Part shown: one piece after another, positions 9,755 to 19,465 of the stretch
Position numbering within the stretch: the first letter of the stretch is position 1
Layout of the letters: each line of letters opens with the position of its first letter
Assembly: GCA_951799405.1 (NCBI GenBank)
Contig: OX637359.1
Location: forward strand, 2,042,201-2,106,200
Direction of reading: 5' to 3'
Source of the DNA: Agapetus fuscipes
Taxonomy: Eukaryota > Arthropoda > Insecta > Trichoptera > Glossosomatidae
DNA: 64,000 bases
The notes under the pieces: model-generated
Told to the model about the DNA's origin: nothing
Seen by the model: only the letters and a program-made list of their open reading frames with translations
Database searches by the model: none
Position numbers and translations under genes: made by a program

Positions 9755-9910
9755 GATCAGATTGTGGAGATTGTAAAAGAATGGAATGTACAAAGCGAGC
9801 GTAAAAGAAGAAAATGCATGAAAAAGGTGATGGATATGAATGAATTGAAAGAGGTATGTAAGGATAGGAAAAAATGGAGGCATCTCTGCAGAGGCTCTGG
9901 CCACCCCTAG
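9755..9910 (+). pseudogene. LINE-R polymerase C-terminus (RepA ATTAG subfamily)
   Basis: An open frame reads DQIVEIVKEWNVQSERKRRK, then MKKVMDMNELKEVCKDRKKW, then RHLCRGSGHP and a stop at 9908-9910. It is followed 70 bp downstream by RepA in the same orientation. This joins a LINE C-terminus to the ATTAG-tailed RepA subfamily. A second, broken copy is at 53.94 kb. Upstream coding sequence is absent, so this is a 5'-truncated copy. Confidence 0.7.
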
Positions 9911-9978
9911 ACGAATGGCGACAGAATTACAGTTATAGTTACATTGCCATAAGCAGGAGCGTATAATTTTATACATAC

Positions 9979-10233
9979 CCTTGACTTACAGGTTGGTATG
10001 CGGCTGACCACCCATACTGTAAAAAATGGTTCACTTTGCCAATGTCACCCCTGTTTCAGGGAAGGACGGCAAGAGTTGCAGGGCTTATGTTCATTTGAGA
10101 TTGGGTTTTTATATTGTAGGTCCACATGCGGTATGTGTTAGCGCGAAATTATAAATGTCTGCTTGTGGGAATGCATTTAATATAAATCTTAAATGATATA
10201 TATCTTTGCAGCTTAGATAAGATTAGATTAGAT
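9979..10233 (+). mobile_element. RepA copy at a LINE-R 3' end
   Basis: Starts CCTTGACTTACAGGTTGG and ends GCAGCTTAGATAAGATTAG. It forms the 3'UTR of the LINE-R fragment just upstream. It abuts a minus-strand RepA fragment tail-to-tail. Confidence 0.85.
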
Positions 10234-10337
10234 ACCGAACTCTTGTCTACATTCCCTGAAACAGGGGTGATATTGGCGAAGTGAACAATCTTTTACAGTA
10301 TGGGTGTTCAGCCTCACACCAACGTATAAGTCAAGGA
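10234..10337 (-). mobile_element. RepA 5'-half fragment
   Basis: CTCTTGTCTACATTCCCTGA through GGGTGATATTGGCGAAGTGA to CGTATAAGTCAAGGAA. Confidence 0.7.
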
Positions 10338-10394
10338 ATTGCACCATAGATGAAAATATATATACTAACCTACTAAGTTTTGAATACATTCAAA

Positions 10395-10605
10395 CATTCA
10401 AATTCAATTATTAATGTATGCCCACAAGCACAAACGTGTAAACTCGCGTTTAAACATGCCGCACTCAACAAAATATACATACAAATCTCAAGTAAATATT
10501 GGCATCCTGCAACTCTTGCCGTCATTCTCTTACACAGGGGTAACATTGGTAAAGTGAACATTTTTTACAGTATGCCTGGTCAGCTTCATCCATAAGTCAA
10601 GGAAT
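10395..10605 (-). mobile_element. RepA copy, diverged
   Basis: TGTATGCCCACAAGCACAAA through TCTTACACAGGGGTAACATT to CATAAGTCAAGGAA. Confidence 0.7.
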
Positions 10606-10802
10606 CTCAATTAAAAATCAAAACATAAAAAAGCAGTTTGTTCCTACTGTATAAAATGTAAAAAAAAAATACATTTAACCCTCTTAGAAGGTTAAAATTA
10701 CCGATTGACATATGACACCATATAAGGATTGTTATTTTAACAGATCAAATGTGTTTTAAAATCAAGGGGTGCATTTATAAGGGTTCTAACAGGGTGACGA
10801 CT

Positions 10803-10862
10803 CATAGGTTGGTATGAGGCTGACCACACGTACTGTAAGAAATGGCTCACTTTGCCAATCGT
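10803..10862 (+). mobile_element. RepA 5' fragment
   Basis: ATAGGTTGGTATGAGGCTGA, then GGCTCACTTTGCCAATCG, breaking off into M3. Confidence 0.65.
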
Positions 10863-10990
10863 TCCCCCATTTCTTGTTGGGCTTATCTATCATTTGATTC
10901 AAAGATGACCTTTCAATGAAATTGTCTTAAGAATCACATTCTACACAATCTGAGCTAAGAAATAACGCACAACACGATAAAGTGAGAACG
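10862..10990 (+). mobile_element. M3 MITE-like repeat, partial
   Basis: TTCTTGTTGGGCTTATCTAT, then ATTTGATTCAAAGATGACCT and GAATCACATTCTACACAATC. The right end is lost where the S1 SINE begins. Confidence 0.5.
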
Positions 10991-10995
10991 CAAAT

Positions 10996-11534
10996 AAGCT
11001 ACACATATAGTGTAACTTGCCTACGTTATCCCCCAAGAGGTCACATGTGGCGATTTGGGACTTATTTATTTTAACAGGTAAGGGGGCCGGCCTCGCACCA
11101 AGCACCTTCAGTTTAAGTGGCGGTTTTCCAGCTCCTGGGAGGGCTGGATCTCATTTTTTGTGAAGGCTGAATACACCTTACCGATGTTTATTTTGGGTTT
11201 GAAATAGACTCCGAAACGGGAAATCATTTCTCGACTCGAGCCGTTGCTCTCGGCATGGAATGCAAGCATTCTACCAACTGAGTTATCAACCGATTTTTTT
11301 ACGAGCTTGGTACAAGGGCTCGCCACAAAGCGCCAATTCTCAAGCAAGACCCAGTTTCTGTAAGGCTGGATGGACCTTTAGTGACCGTTCTTTGGTCAAG
11401 GTATACGAATTTTTCCCCCAGCGAAGAGCATATTTTGAAAATATACATGGTATTTTTTTGTGCTCCGCCGGTATTCGAACCCGCAACCTTTCATTGACGA
11501 GTCCTAAGTGTTACTATTGGACTACGGACCGGTC
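10996..11534 (-). mobile_element. S2-S1 dimeric tRNA-SINE
   Basis: Read on the minus strand, an S2 unit (11300-11534; head with AGTCCAATAGTAACACT, then GGTTGCGGGTTCGAATACC) runs into AAGCTCGTAAAAAAATCGGTTGATAAC, where an S1 unit (10996-11297) begins. The same S2-to-S1 junction (AAGCTCGTAAAAA, then GGTCGATAGCTCA) occurs at 26.90 and 56.39 kb. A shared junction in three copies means the dimer itself was mobile. Each head keeps recognisable pol III box A and box B. Confidence 0.75.
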
Positions 11535-11635
11535 TATATTTAAATTTATTTAATAATAAAAAAAAAGTTTGCAATTTTTAGTTAAACCATGTAAAATTCT
11601 TTCGCATTCACATTTTACTAAACGCAACGCCAACG

Positions 11636-11886
11636 CAACTAAGCTACACATATAGTGTAACTTCTTGCCGCGTTATCTCCGAAGACGTCGCATATGGCGA
11701 GTGAACCTATTTTTTTTACAGGTAAGGGGGCTGGCCTTACGCCAACACTCATTGTGCCTTGCCGGTTCTATTTACTTAAGGTTTGAAATAAACACCGAAA
11801 CTGGAAAGAGACATCCTCGGCGGGATTCGAACCCGAGATCTCGGCATAGAACGCAAGCACTCTACCAACTGAGCTATCTACCGAAC
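11636..11886 (-). mobile_element. S1 tRNA-SINE, internally shortened
   Basis: Minus strand: CGGTAGATAGCTCAGTTGG head, B-box GGTTCGAATCC-type sequence, body with the CGGTGTTTATTTC motif, and an AGCTTAGTTGCG end. It lacks the 'GGGAGCTGGGAAAC' middle block. Confidence 0.75.
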
Positions 11887-12149
11887 GCATTTTCACTATT
11901 TGAAATTAAACAAATATCATATATTTGTAGCAGCGTGTTCCACTCCGCGCATTGTTTCCGTGAAATAATAATAATAATAATATGTCGCAGTGTGTCCCGG
12001 AAACCCGATATGAAATACGGAACCGGATATGCCGCCATGTTGGCTGTTAGAGATTACGCGCATAAATGAAAAGCAAATAACGCACCGCTCAACAAAACAT
12101 AAAAAACAAAACAGCTTCTGCGGCACAGTACCTAGTCATAAAAACGCTA

Positions 12150-12356
12150 ACCCAAATAAGCTACACATATAGTGTAACGTTTTTCCATGTTTTCCCCAAA
12201 GGGTTTCGCATATGGCAAGTGGAACCTATTTATTTTTATAGGTAAGGGGACAGACCTCTTCAGTTGAAGTGGAAGTTTCCCAGCTCCTCCTAGGGTGCTG
12301 GTACTCATTTGTTGTGAAGGCTTAGTAAGCCTTGCTGGTATTTAATTTTGCGAAAG
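12150..12356 (-). mobile_element. S1 3' part
   Basis: Complement of the S1 3' end (AAGCTACACATATAGTGTAA), then AGGTAAGGGGACAGAC, then AGTTGAAGTGGAAGTTTCCC. The tRNA head is missing. It meets an inverted S1 piece at about 12356. Confidence 0.65.
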
Positions 12357-12480
12357 AATGAGAACCAGCTCCTTATGGAGCTATGAAGACCTCAATTTCA
12401 TCCAAAGTGGTTAGCGTATGGCACTTACCTGTGAAAATAAATAGGTTGCACTAGGCCCATGCGTCCTTTTCGAGAAAAAC
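12357..12480 (+). mobile_element. S1 3' part, inverted relative to its neighbour
   Basis: AATGAGAACCAGCTCCTTAT, then CTTACCTGTGAAAATAAATA and GCCCATGCGTCC, that is, S1 body in plus orientation facing away from the preceding minus-strand piece. Confidence 0.55.
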
Positions 12481-12503
12481 GCTTTACTAAATCGTGTTAT
12501 ATT

Positions 12504-12586
12504 TTATAACTACACGTGTTTGTTTGTGGGCATGCATTTGAGAGCTTTGACTGAATATATCCTTGCAACTTAGATTATTGATTAAT
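12504..12586 (+). mobile_element. RepA 3' fragment
   Basis: ACTACACGTGTTTGTTTGTG, then ATGCATTTGAGAGC, ending CTTGCAACTTAGATTATTG. Confidence 0.7.
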
Positions 12587-12595
12587 ATTATAGAT

Positions 12596-12721
12596 CTTAA
12601 CAAACTTCTTTTAATCTTTTCTTTCACACTTTCTCTTTCACCACATTCTTCTCTCACAAAATCATTCCTCACCCTATCACTCCATTTTTTCCCAATCATA
12701 CTTCTTAGGAAGTCCATTTCG
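12596..12721 (-). pseudogene. LINE polymerase C-terminal-region fragment
   Basis: Minus strand reads EMDFLRSMIGKKWSDRVRND, then FVREECGERESVKEKI. The pattern (V)EMxxLR...DRVRNExVREECG is typical of the region between the RT thumb and the GRGRPR tail in a common arthropod LINE group. It may belong to LINE-R, but the two pieces are never joined in this window. Confidence 0.5.
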
Positions 12722-13060
12722 ACGTTATGCTATATATTTTGCGTAAAACAGGGAAATTGGCTTAGGCGGATAAATTCTCCTATAGATTAAGGGTGGTGAA
12801 ATGGTACTGACTACCCCTAGCGTCCACAAAAACAAAAACCGCCGCGGGTCCTCTGCGGCCGACATACGTCACCAGACCCTCATTACAGATGTCACCCGTT
12901 AATTGAAAGTTGGATTGCGCTGTCACTCCTTAACAGACAGGGCAAAAGTTGTAAATCGAAATGAAGCGTGTTTTGTGTGGTCGTGGACTCTAGTGTCAAA
13001 CATTTCGTCCGATATTTTCAACGTTAGCATAGCAACTTTATACCTAATGGAACGTACGCA

Positions 13061-13278
13061 CTTATGTCAATCGTGTTGCTAGAATAGATGGATGTCGTGG
13101 TAGAGGAAGACCGAGAAAAGTATGGAAGGATCAAATCTCTGAAATAGCGAATGAATGGGATGTCCAGAGTCATAATAAAAGGAGGACTTGTATGAAAAAG
13201 GTTATGACTCTGGATGAAATGAAAGAAGTATGCAAGGACAGGAAGAAGTGGCGGCTAATCTGCAACGTTGATTTCTAA
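13061..13278 (+). pseudogene. LINE-R polymerase C-terminus (RepA ATTATAG subfamily)
   Basis: Open frame: VNRVARIDGCRGRGRPRKVW, KDQISEIANEWDVQSHNKRR, then TCMKKVMTLDEMKEVCKDRK and KWRLICNVDF, stop at 13276-13278. This is the longest LINE-R coding tail in the window. The GRGRPR-W-DQ-E...DRxxWR arrangement is a common C-terminus of arthropod non-LTR polymerases of the RTE/Jockey range; I cannot fix the clade. It is followed by about 115 bp of 3'UTR and then RepA (13394 onward), giving the clearest evidence that RepA is the LINE-R 3'UTR. Confidence 0.75.
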
Positions 13279-13630
13279 TGTTGGTGTATTCATTTGCTAC
13301 ATTTTTTGCATAGGAAATTTTTGACTTTTTTTGTATAGATTTCTTTGTAAGGTTTTGTTCTTTTTTATATTTAAATGTAATTTATTATTCATATTCCTTG
13401 ACTTATAGGTTGGTATGAGGCTGACCACCCATACTGTAAAAAAATGGTTCACTTTGCCAATGTCACCCCTGTTTCAGGGAAGGTCGGCAAAAGTTGTGGG
13501 GCTTATGTTCATTTGAGGTTTGGATTTTATTTGTAAGTACACATTCAGCATTTGTAAGCGCGAACTACACTTGTTGGTTTGTGGGCATACATCTGAGAGC
13601 TTTAAATGAATATATCCTTGCAACTTAGAT
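13279..13630 (+). mobile_element. LINE-R 3'UTR containing RepA
   Basis: TGTTGGTGTATTCATTTGCT and a T-rich UTR run straight into CCTTGACTTATAGG at about 13398 and the RepA body, ending GCAACTTAGAT at 13630. The rest of its ATTATAG tail is found after LINE element 1, at 17973 onward. Confidence 0.85.
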
Positions 13631-14049
13631 CATAATATCATCGCATGTATTTAATAACGGTTGTCAAATTTGCTCCTAATTATTTCAAAAATTCTCCATA
13701 AAAAGTTTACTAAATTGAAAAGAATTGTGCATACTGTGTACCTTGAAGACACTTTTACATCCTGTATAAATCGCAGCCTTCAATCAACAGTGAAAGTATG
13801 ATATTTCATCTCATTAAAAAAATAAACTTGAATCAGTCATAAAAACAATACGGATTATTTTCGCAAATCATTGGTGACGTCAAACAATCATCCAATCCTA
13901 GACAAGCTGTTCAGTCATAACTACCCGGCACCACACCAATAAGCAGCGAGATACACTAACACAACTACTGTGCAAACAGGGTTGCCACAATACTTGTTTT
14001 GTATAAATCTATCAATAAATCCCAAAAGTACGCTTGTTCTTAAATATTT

Positions 14050-14745
14050 GTGATGGATGCACAGGAGATAATTACTATGGTGAAAAACGCTGCTTGTGCC
14101 CTATCCCAGCTCATGACTGACAATGGAAAATTCACTAGAGATCTTATTGGAAAAGTTACTCCTATTTCAATTGAATTCATGGCCGCAATGAGTACTGCTA
14201 CAGCCAAGATCGCCAGTCAAGAAGCAGAAATTAGGCATCTTAAAGAAAGGTTAGCTCATCTTGAAATCACTGGCTCATCGGGCAAGACGGCGGAAGTATG
14301 CAACACTTTAGCTGAACTGGCAGAAAGAGATTCACGCTCGAAAAACATTTTAATTTTCAACGTTCCAGAGGTGAGCGCAGATCTTCCTGGACGTGAACAG
14401 AATACTGAAGATTTAGATCAGACAAGAAAAATAATCCATGGCATTGAATCTTTGAACAACATACCTATAGCAAGAATACAACGACTTGGTATCAGGCAGA
14501 AGGATAAAGCAAGACCTATCAAGATAACTTTAAATGACAGTGAAGACGCAAGAACGATCTTTTTTAGCAGGTTTCGGCTTCCTAAGCATATCCGAGTTAA
14601 ACAGGACCTCACACAGATGCAAAGAGCTATCCTAAAAGAGACATGGGATGAATTGGAGAGCAGAAGAAAAAAGGGAGAAACTGATCTTGTAATCAGGTTT
14701 GTTAACGGAACACCAATGATAGCCCGGGACATAAAAAAAAACTAA
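14050..14745 (+). CDS. LINE element 1 ORF1 protein (coiled coil, RRM-like)
   Basis: 231 residues, starting at the first ATG after the leader. Residues about 50-75 (TAKIASQEAEIRHLKERLAH) form a heptad-like coiled coil. A segment from about residue 95 (RSKNILIFNVPE) looks like the RRM-type strand of L1-like ORF1 proteins, and RPIKITLNDSEDARTIFF followed by IRVKQDLT resembles the C-terminal domain. Such proteins bind element RNA and form multimers in the ribonucleoprotein particle. The zinc finger found in element 3 ORF1 is absent. The frame is intact. ORF2 begins in another frame right after its stop. The functional assignment is by architecture only. Confidence 0.75.
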   Translation: MMDAQEIITMVKNAACALSQLMTDNGKFTRDLIGKVTPISIEFMAAMSTATAKIASQEAEIRHLKERLAHLEITGSSGKTAEVCNTLAELAERDSRSKNILIFNVPEVSADLPGREQNTEDLDQTRKIIHGIESLNNIPIARIQRLGIRQKDKARPIKITLNDSEDARTIFFSRFRLPKHIRVKQDLTQMQRAILKETWDELESRRKKGETDLVIRFVNGTPMIARDIKKN

Positions 14746-14747
14746 AT

Positions 14748-17612
14748 AATATCAGCATTTATTCTCAAAATATAAGAGGTGCAAGATCGAAATTAACAAC
14801 ATTACGTCAAAACATACCAGTTTTGAACCATTTACCAATGTAGACATTATTATTTTTATTTTATTTTATATTAACAGAAACATGGCTTGATAGCACAATT
14901 AAATCGTCTGAATTGTCCTTCTCTGCATACAATATGTATAGATGCGATCGCAATCAAATCACGAGCAGAAAGGAGAGGGGAGGAGGAGTTTTAATTGCAG
15001 TGAAAAAGAATATTTCATCCATATCGATCAGGATCCATAATAATAGCATTGAACAATTGTTTGTCTTAATTAAAGTACATCATTATCAAATTATAATTGG
15101 GAACGTTTATATCCCACCAGCATCACCATCAGAATGTTACAAAGTGTATTGTGAAGAGGTAGAGAGAATACAGAGCAAACACCCAACAGCCAGTTTCCTA
15201 TTGTTTGGAGACTTCAACTTACCCAGAGTCAAATGGTCACCAAATATAGGCACATTTCCAGTTAATGAAGATAACAATGAAGGCGCCAGAGAACTAATAG
15301 AATCAACTATTTTTCTGGGATTAACTCAGCGAAACTTTATCTGCAATTCTAGAAATCGCCTTCTCGATCTAGTTTTTTCTAACATTGATAATTTATATGT
15401 AGATCTATCCAATGATGAATTAGTACCAGTTGACACTCATCATCCTCCATTACATGTTAATATATTTCTGAAAGCTACAAAATGTAACAGTAGGGAAACC
15501 TTCTCATTTAACTATAACAAGGGGGACTATGATAGTGCGATTGACTTTCTTTTCAAATGCGACTGGTCATTTCTACAAAATGAGGACATTGAATATGTGA
15601 TCGCTGTGTTTTATGGCATTTTATACGATACTATAAATAAATTTATACCACATGAGAAATACAGAGCTAGCACATATCCTATATGGTTCTCACGTGAACT
15701 CATTGAGATGATCCAGGAGAAGAAGGCGGCACACAGAACTTACAAAGAATCATCTAATATTAAGCACTATAATGCGTTTAGAAATCTGAGAACCAAGTGC
15801 AATACATTAAAGGTGGTATGTTATACCAATTATATAAAAAAAGCAGAGAATACAACGACCGACGCTAAAAGTTTATGGAAATTTAAAAAGTCATTGTCCA
15901 ATAGTGATAATGATTACCCTGTACAGATGTTTCTAGATCATGAACGTGTAAGTGGAGTAAACAACATTGTTAACAAATTTGCTGATTACTTTAGTAATGT
16001 TTATGTAGACAATTTACCTAATGTGACTGATCCCTGTCGTGTTGGTAATAAAATGATCGACCTGTCTCAATGTCATATTCCAATAAAAAAATTAGAAATT
16101 AAATTGTTCCAACTTGATGTAAAGAAATCATGCGGCCCCGATAATGTACCACCAATTTTTTTGAGAAGATGTGCCGATGCTCTTATTATCCCTCTTCTGA
16201 TAATTTTTAACAAATCCTTACAAAACGCAGTTTTTCCATCTGTGTGGAAGATTGGCAATATCACACCAGTTTTCAAGAAAGGTGACAAAACGGATATCTC
16301 AAACTACAGACCAATATGCCTTCAATCCTCTATGGCGAAACTATTTGAGTCTCTTGTGCTGGAACAAATTATGCCTTCTATATCTTGTATCATTGAGCCT
16401 CAACAACATGGATTTATTTCGGGCAGGTCAACTCTGTCAAATCTAGCTATTTATGAAAATGCTATAGCCGAAAGTCTTGCACATGGATGTCAAATGGACA
16501 GCATATATACGGACTTCAGCAAGGCATTCGACAAGGTGCCTCATAGCATCCTTCTTAATAAGCTATCCGTATTAGGATTGACGGGTGCTCTGCTAGAATG
16601 GTTTAGAAGCTACTTATCGGGGCGATTGTTGCGAGTTAAGATAAAGGATACCATTTCAAATAGTTTTGAGGCAACAAGCGGCTTGCCGCAAGGGAGCCAT
16701 CTTGCACCAATACTTTTCCTCGTTTATATTAATGATTTGGCTGGCGAGATGAGGGATGTAGAATGTTTGTTTTTTGCTGATGATCTCAAAATATTCAAAA
16801 GAATAGAACATGTAGGTGACTGCTATATACTTCAGAACAATTTAAATGAACTGGGCAGGTGGTGTCACAGAAATAAATTATTCTTAAATGTTGAAAAATG
16901 TCAATGTATAACTTTTTCTCGAAACAAAAATCCCATGCACTTCAACTACTGTATCGAAAATGACAAACTGGACAGGGTAACGGAAATAAGAGATCTTGGG
17001 ATTATCTTTGATGAGAAATTATCTTTTGTGAGCCACATAACAAAAATGACCGGAAAAGCATTGCAAACATTGGGCTTTGTCCTTCGCACTGTTGGCGATT
17101 TCACAAATGTAAACGCAATTGCAATACTTTATAAGTCATTAGTCCGTAGTCAGCTGGAGTTCAATTCCCAAATATGGTCTCCCAGTTACAATGTCCATAT
17201 CAACAATATGGAGCGGATCCAACATAAATTTTTAAGGTTCATAAATTACAAATTGGGTATACCTCGACATGATTTAGATTACGAAAATTTGAAAATAAGA
17301 TTACACATTGAATCACTTGAGGACAGAAGAATTATTGGGGATTTAAATTTTTTGTTTAAAATTATAAATAATTGTTTTGACAACCCTGATTTGTTGCAGC
17401 TCATAAAATTCCGTATACCTACACGATGTACTAGAAATCGCGAGTTGTTCTATATAGACAACCATAATACAAATTATATAAGATCGACAATAATTCCCCG
17501 CTTACATCGACTGGGCAATGAATATTTGTCGGATATTGACATATTTAATTTGGATCTCGCTTCATTTAGGACTTTGATAAAAAAATTATTTCCTCCAGCT
17601 GCTAGGTCTTAG
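14748..17612 (+). pseudogene. LINE element 1 ORF2 (endonuclease-reverse transcriptase), one in-frame stop
   Basis: The frame runs from ISIYSQNIRGARSK, just after the ORF1 stop, to 17612. An in-frame TAG at 14841-14843 and an ATTT-rich expansion after it fall in the endonuclease N-terminus, just before TETWL. The remaining roughly 900 codons are open. Endonuclease motifs: GGGVLIAV, NVYIPP, LLFGDFNLPRVKWS, THHPP. RT motifs: CGPDNVPP, SNYRPI, YTDFSKAFDKVPH, SGLPQGSHLAPILF, and the catalytic FADD near 16775. The C-terminus ends LIKKLFPPAARS. The protein nicks target DNA and primes cDNA synthesis there. No ATG precedes the frame, so the natural start is unclear. The Jockey/CR1 group is likely and the exact clade is unresolved. 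Confidence 0.8.
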
Positions 17613-17937
17613 TTTGTTGTACTTGTTGATTAAAGAACTGTTTTCTTGCTTGTAAAAGATACTTCATTTTGTTTATGTTATGTTATAGTTTTTTATTTTA
17701 TGTCTATGTTTAATATGTTTTTATTTTTATTTTATTTTATTTTACGAGTATATGAATGGATTTAATTTTAGCTTTTTTATCGTTTTTTAGTAGTTTTTAT
17801 AGTTTTCTCCAATTTTAAGATTATATAGAGTTTTTACTTTCACTTTAAGTTTCAAATCTGTTCTATCTTTATATATGCAATGATTTTTTTACATGTATTT
17901 TTTTGTAACTGTAAAAGGCGAAAGCCGTTAATTGATT

Positions 17938-17963
17938 TAAATAAATAAATAAATAAATAAATA
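17938..17963 (+). repeat. (AAAT)n tail of LINE element 1
   Basis: About six AAAT units directly after ATTGATTTAAATAAA. Element 2 has the same kind of tail; element 3 has poly(A). Confidence 0.85.
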
Positions 17964-17972
17964 AACTTAGAT

Positions 17973-18000
17973 TATAGATTATAGTGTGGGAAGTTTTTAA
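17973..18000 (+). mobile_element. RepA tail displaced by LINE element 1
   Basis: TATAGATTATAG continues the tail of the RepA copy ending at 13630, now 4.3 kb away. Confidence 0.75.
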
Positions 18001-18019
18001 TATTAATTTTTCAGTTTAA

Positions 18020-18124
18020 TCGGTCCAGTGTCCAGTGGCAACACTTCCGTCTCGTTAATGGAAGGTTGTGGGTTCAAATCCCAGTGGAGCACACACAATA
18101 CACCATTAATATTTTCAAATATAC
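18020..18124 (+). mobile_element. S2 SINE head
   Basis: CGGTCCAGTGTCCAGTGGCA, GGAAGGTTGTGGGTTCAAAT, then CCCAGTGGAGCAC and the start of the body. It is cut off at 18124. Confidence 0.65.
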
Positions 18125-18541
18125 TGTTACGATTTTTGGGGTTCGAAAGTCTTTCGATTAACAACACTGGTCTTCTTTTACAGTTACATATTTATTTTAC
18201 ACTTTTAAATTTATTTTAACAAAGACAGTCTCGATTATTCCATTACGCTGGTTTTAGTTCACTGGTCAAATTTGTTCGATGTATGGGTGAAGCTCACAGA
18301 TGACTGACTCCTAGTGCAAGCAATAAGCGTCTTATATACTCTTCACAACAGTATTCTCTAGAAACTATATTCGCTAGACAGTTCCAGAATTAAGGAAAGA
18401 TTCAAGTAGGTACGTAGTAATCATTATTTCTAGACGCTTCAAGTACTTTATTTAATTATTCCTACCCACATATACTTATGAGGATTCCTATTACAAAGCT
18501 ATAACTAATACCTATACTTATTTTAATATTACCTATTAACA
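18125..18541 (+). mobile_element. Candidate solo LTR
   Basis: A 417-bp stretch that starts TGTTACG and ends TTAACA, with a TATA-like TCTTATATACTCTTC in its middle. It lies between two S2 fragments. TG...CA termini and the TATA element suggest an LTR, but I see no matching target-site duplication and no second copy. Confidence 0.3.
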
Positions 18542-18738
18542 TAACTCGTAAATGGAAGGTTGTGGATTCGGATCCCGGTGGAGCACAAAAAATATACCAT
18601 TTATATTTCGAATGTGCTCTTCGCTGGGTTGAAAAATTCATAAAACCTGTACCAAAGACCGTTTACTAAAATTCCACCCAGCCTTACAGCAACTATGTAT
18701 TGCTTAAGTATTGGCGCTTTGTAGCGACGACCAAGCTC
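18542..18738 (+). mobile_element. S2 SINE, 5'-truncated
   Basis: CTCGTAAATGGAAGGTTGTG, then CTCTTCGCTGGGTTGAAAAA, then TTGGCGCTTTGTAGCGACGA. It runs into S3. Confidence 0.65.
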
Positions 18739-18830
18739 ATAAACATCTCTGCGGCACTACAAGTATCATATACACCCGTTGAGTCTTTGAAATCTAGGGA
18801 GTCTCCCGCACAGGGTTTCTTAATTAAATG
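18739..18830 (+). mobile_element. S3 repeat
   Basis: CATCTCTGCGGCACTACAAG, then GAAATCTAGGGAGTCTCCCG, then AGGGTTTCTTAATTAAA. Confidence 0.55.
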
Positions 18831-18942
18831 ATCCTTGGCTTACAGGTTGGTATAAGGCTGACCACCCTTTCTGCAAATAATTAGTTTACCTTGCAAATGT
18901 CACCCCTGTTTCAAGGAAGGTCGGCATGAGTTGCAGGGTTAT
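18831..18942 (+). mobile_element. RepA 5' half
   Basis: CCTTGGCTTACAGGTTGGTA through CACCCCTGTTTCAAGGAAGG to GAGTTGCAGGGTT. Confidence 0.7.
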
Positions 18943-19159
18943 TCATAGAATGTGTAGTAGGAAATAATACCACAGTAAATTGCTTTGGAAAGATATTCGC
19001 TTTTTCCTTTGTGTACACTTTTGAAGTTTATTTTAAGATTTGCTGAGAACCCCAAACGTACAACAATCCAATTTATTTTTAAATATTAGCAATTAAGATT
19101 TAAAAAAAACACCCAACACAAAATAACATTTATAAAAATAATATTTTTATTTAGTTATT

Positions 19160-19376
19160 AAAAAATCTTGTTTTATTTTCACTTTTTTTATTATTTATAT
19201 AAAGGACACAAACGTTTTCGACTACTTCGTAGTCATCATCAGGTGATAAAAAAATTATAATATTTGTCAGAAGGTACACTGGAAATTCTCAAAATTAATA
19301 AAATAAAACAATATTTGTTAATAACTAAATAAAGATGAATTTTCACAGTGTTAATGCACCAACCATCCAGAATATT
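19160..19376 (-). mobile_element. H element with hammerhead-like core
   Basis: Minus strand: GGATGGTTGGTGCATTAACA head, an AT-rich arm, then the core at 19204-19242: CTGATGA, T, stem II GACTAC/GTAGTC closed by GAA, then GAAAACG and TTTGTGTCC. Outside the core, TTTTTTTAT and ATAAAAAAA can pair as an outer part of stem I. A three-pair stem III (ACG/TGT) and a GTC cleavage triplet are possible if one A is bulged. The tail is GTGAAAATAAAACAAG. Copies are near 20.87, 41.34 and 41.74-42.03 kb. Ribozyme activity is inferred, not shown. Confidence 0.5.
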
Positions 19377-19465
19377 TTTAAATTAATTATTTAACGCAGT
19401 ATTATTTAAGGTAAGTATAGAAGAATTTAAGAAAAACTTTAAGGTTTTTAAAGCAAAGGTATCAT

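Larger units (their letters stand above)
13631..17963 (+). mobile_element. LINE element 1 (Jockey/CR1-type), nearly full length
   Basis: Two ORFs, a 3'UTR and an (AAAT)n tail. AACTTAGAT at 13622-13630 is repeated at 17964-17972, and removing the element restores the normal RepA 3' end (GCAACTTAGATTATAGATTATAG), so the boundaries and a 9-bp target-site duplication are well supported. The roughly 420-bp 5' leader is assumed to belong to the element. A small GGCGAAAGCC hairpin lies just before the tail, at the place where non-LTR polymerases often recognise their RNA. Confidence 0.85.

Noticed and set aside
11665..12069. 134-codon plus-strand ORF
   Set aside because: It is antisense to S1 for most of its length and then crosses (AAT)n, so it is a composite with no family signal.
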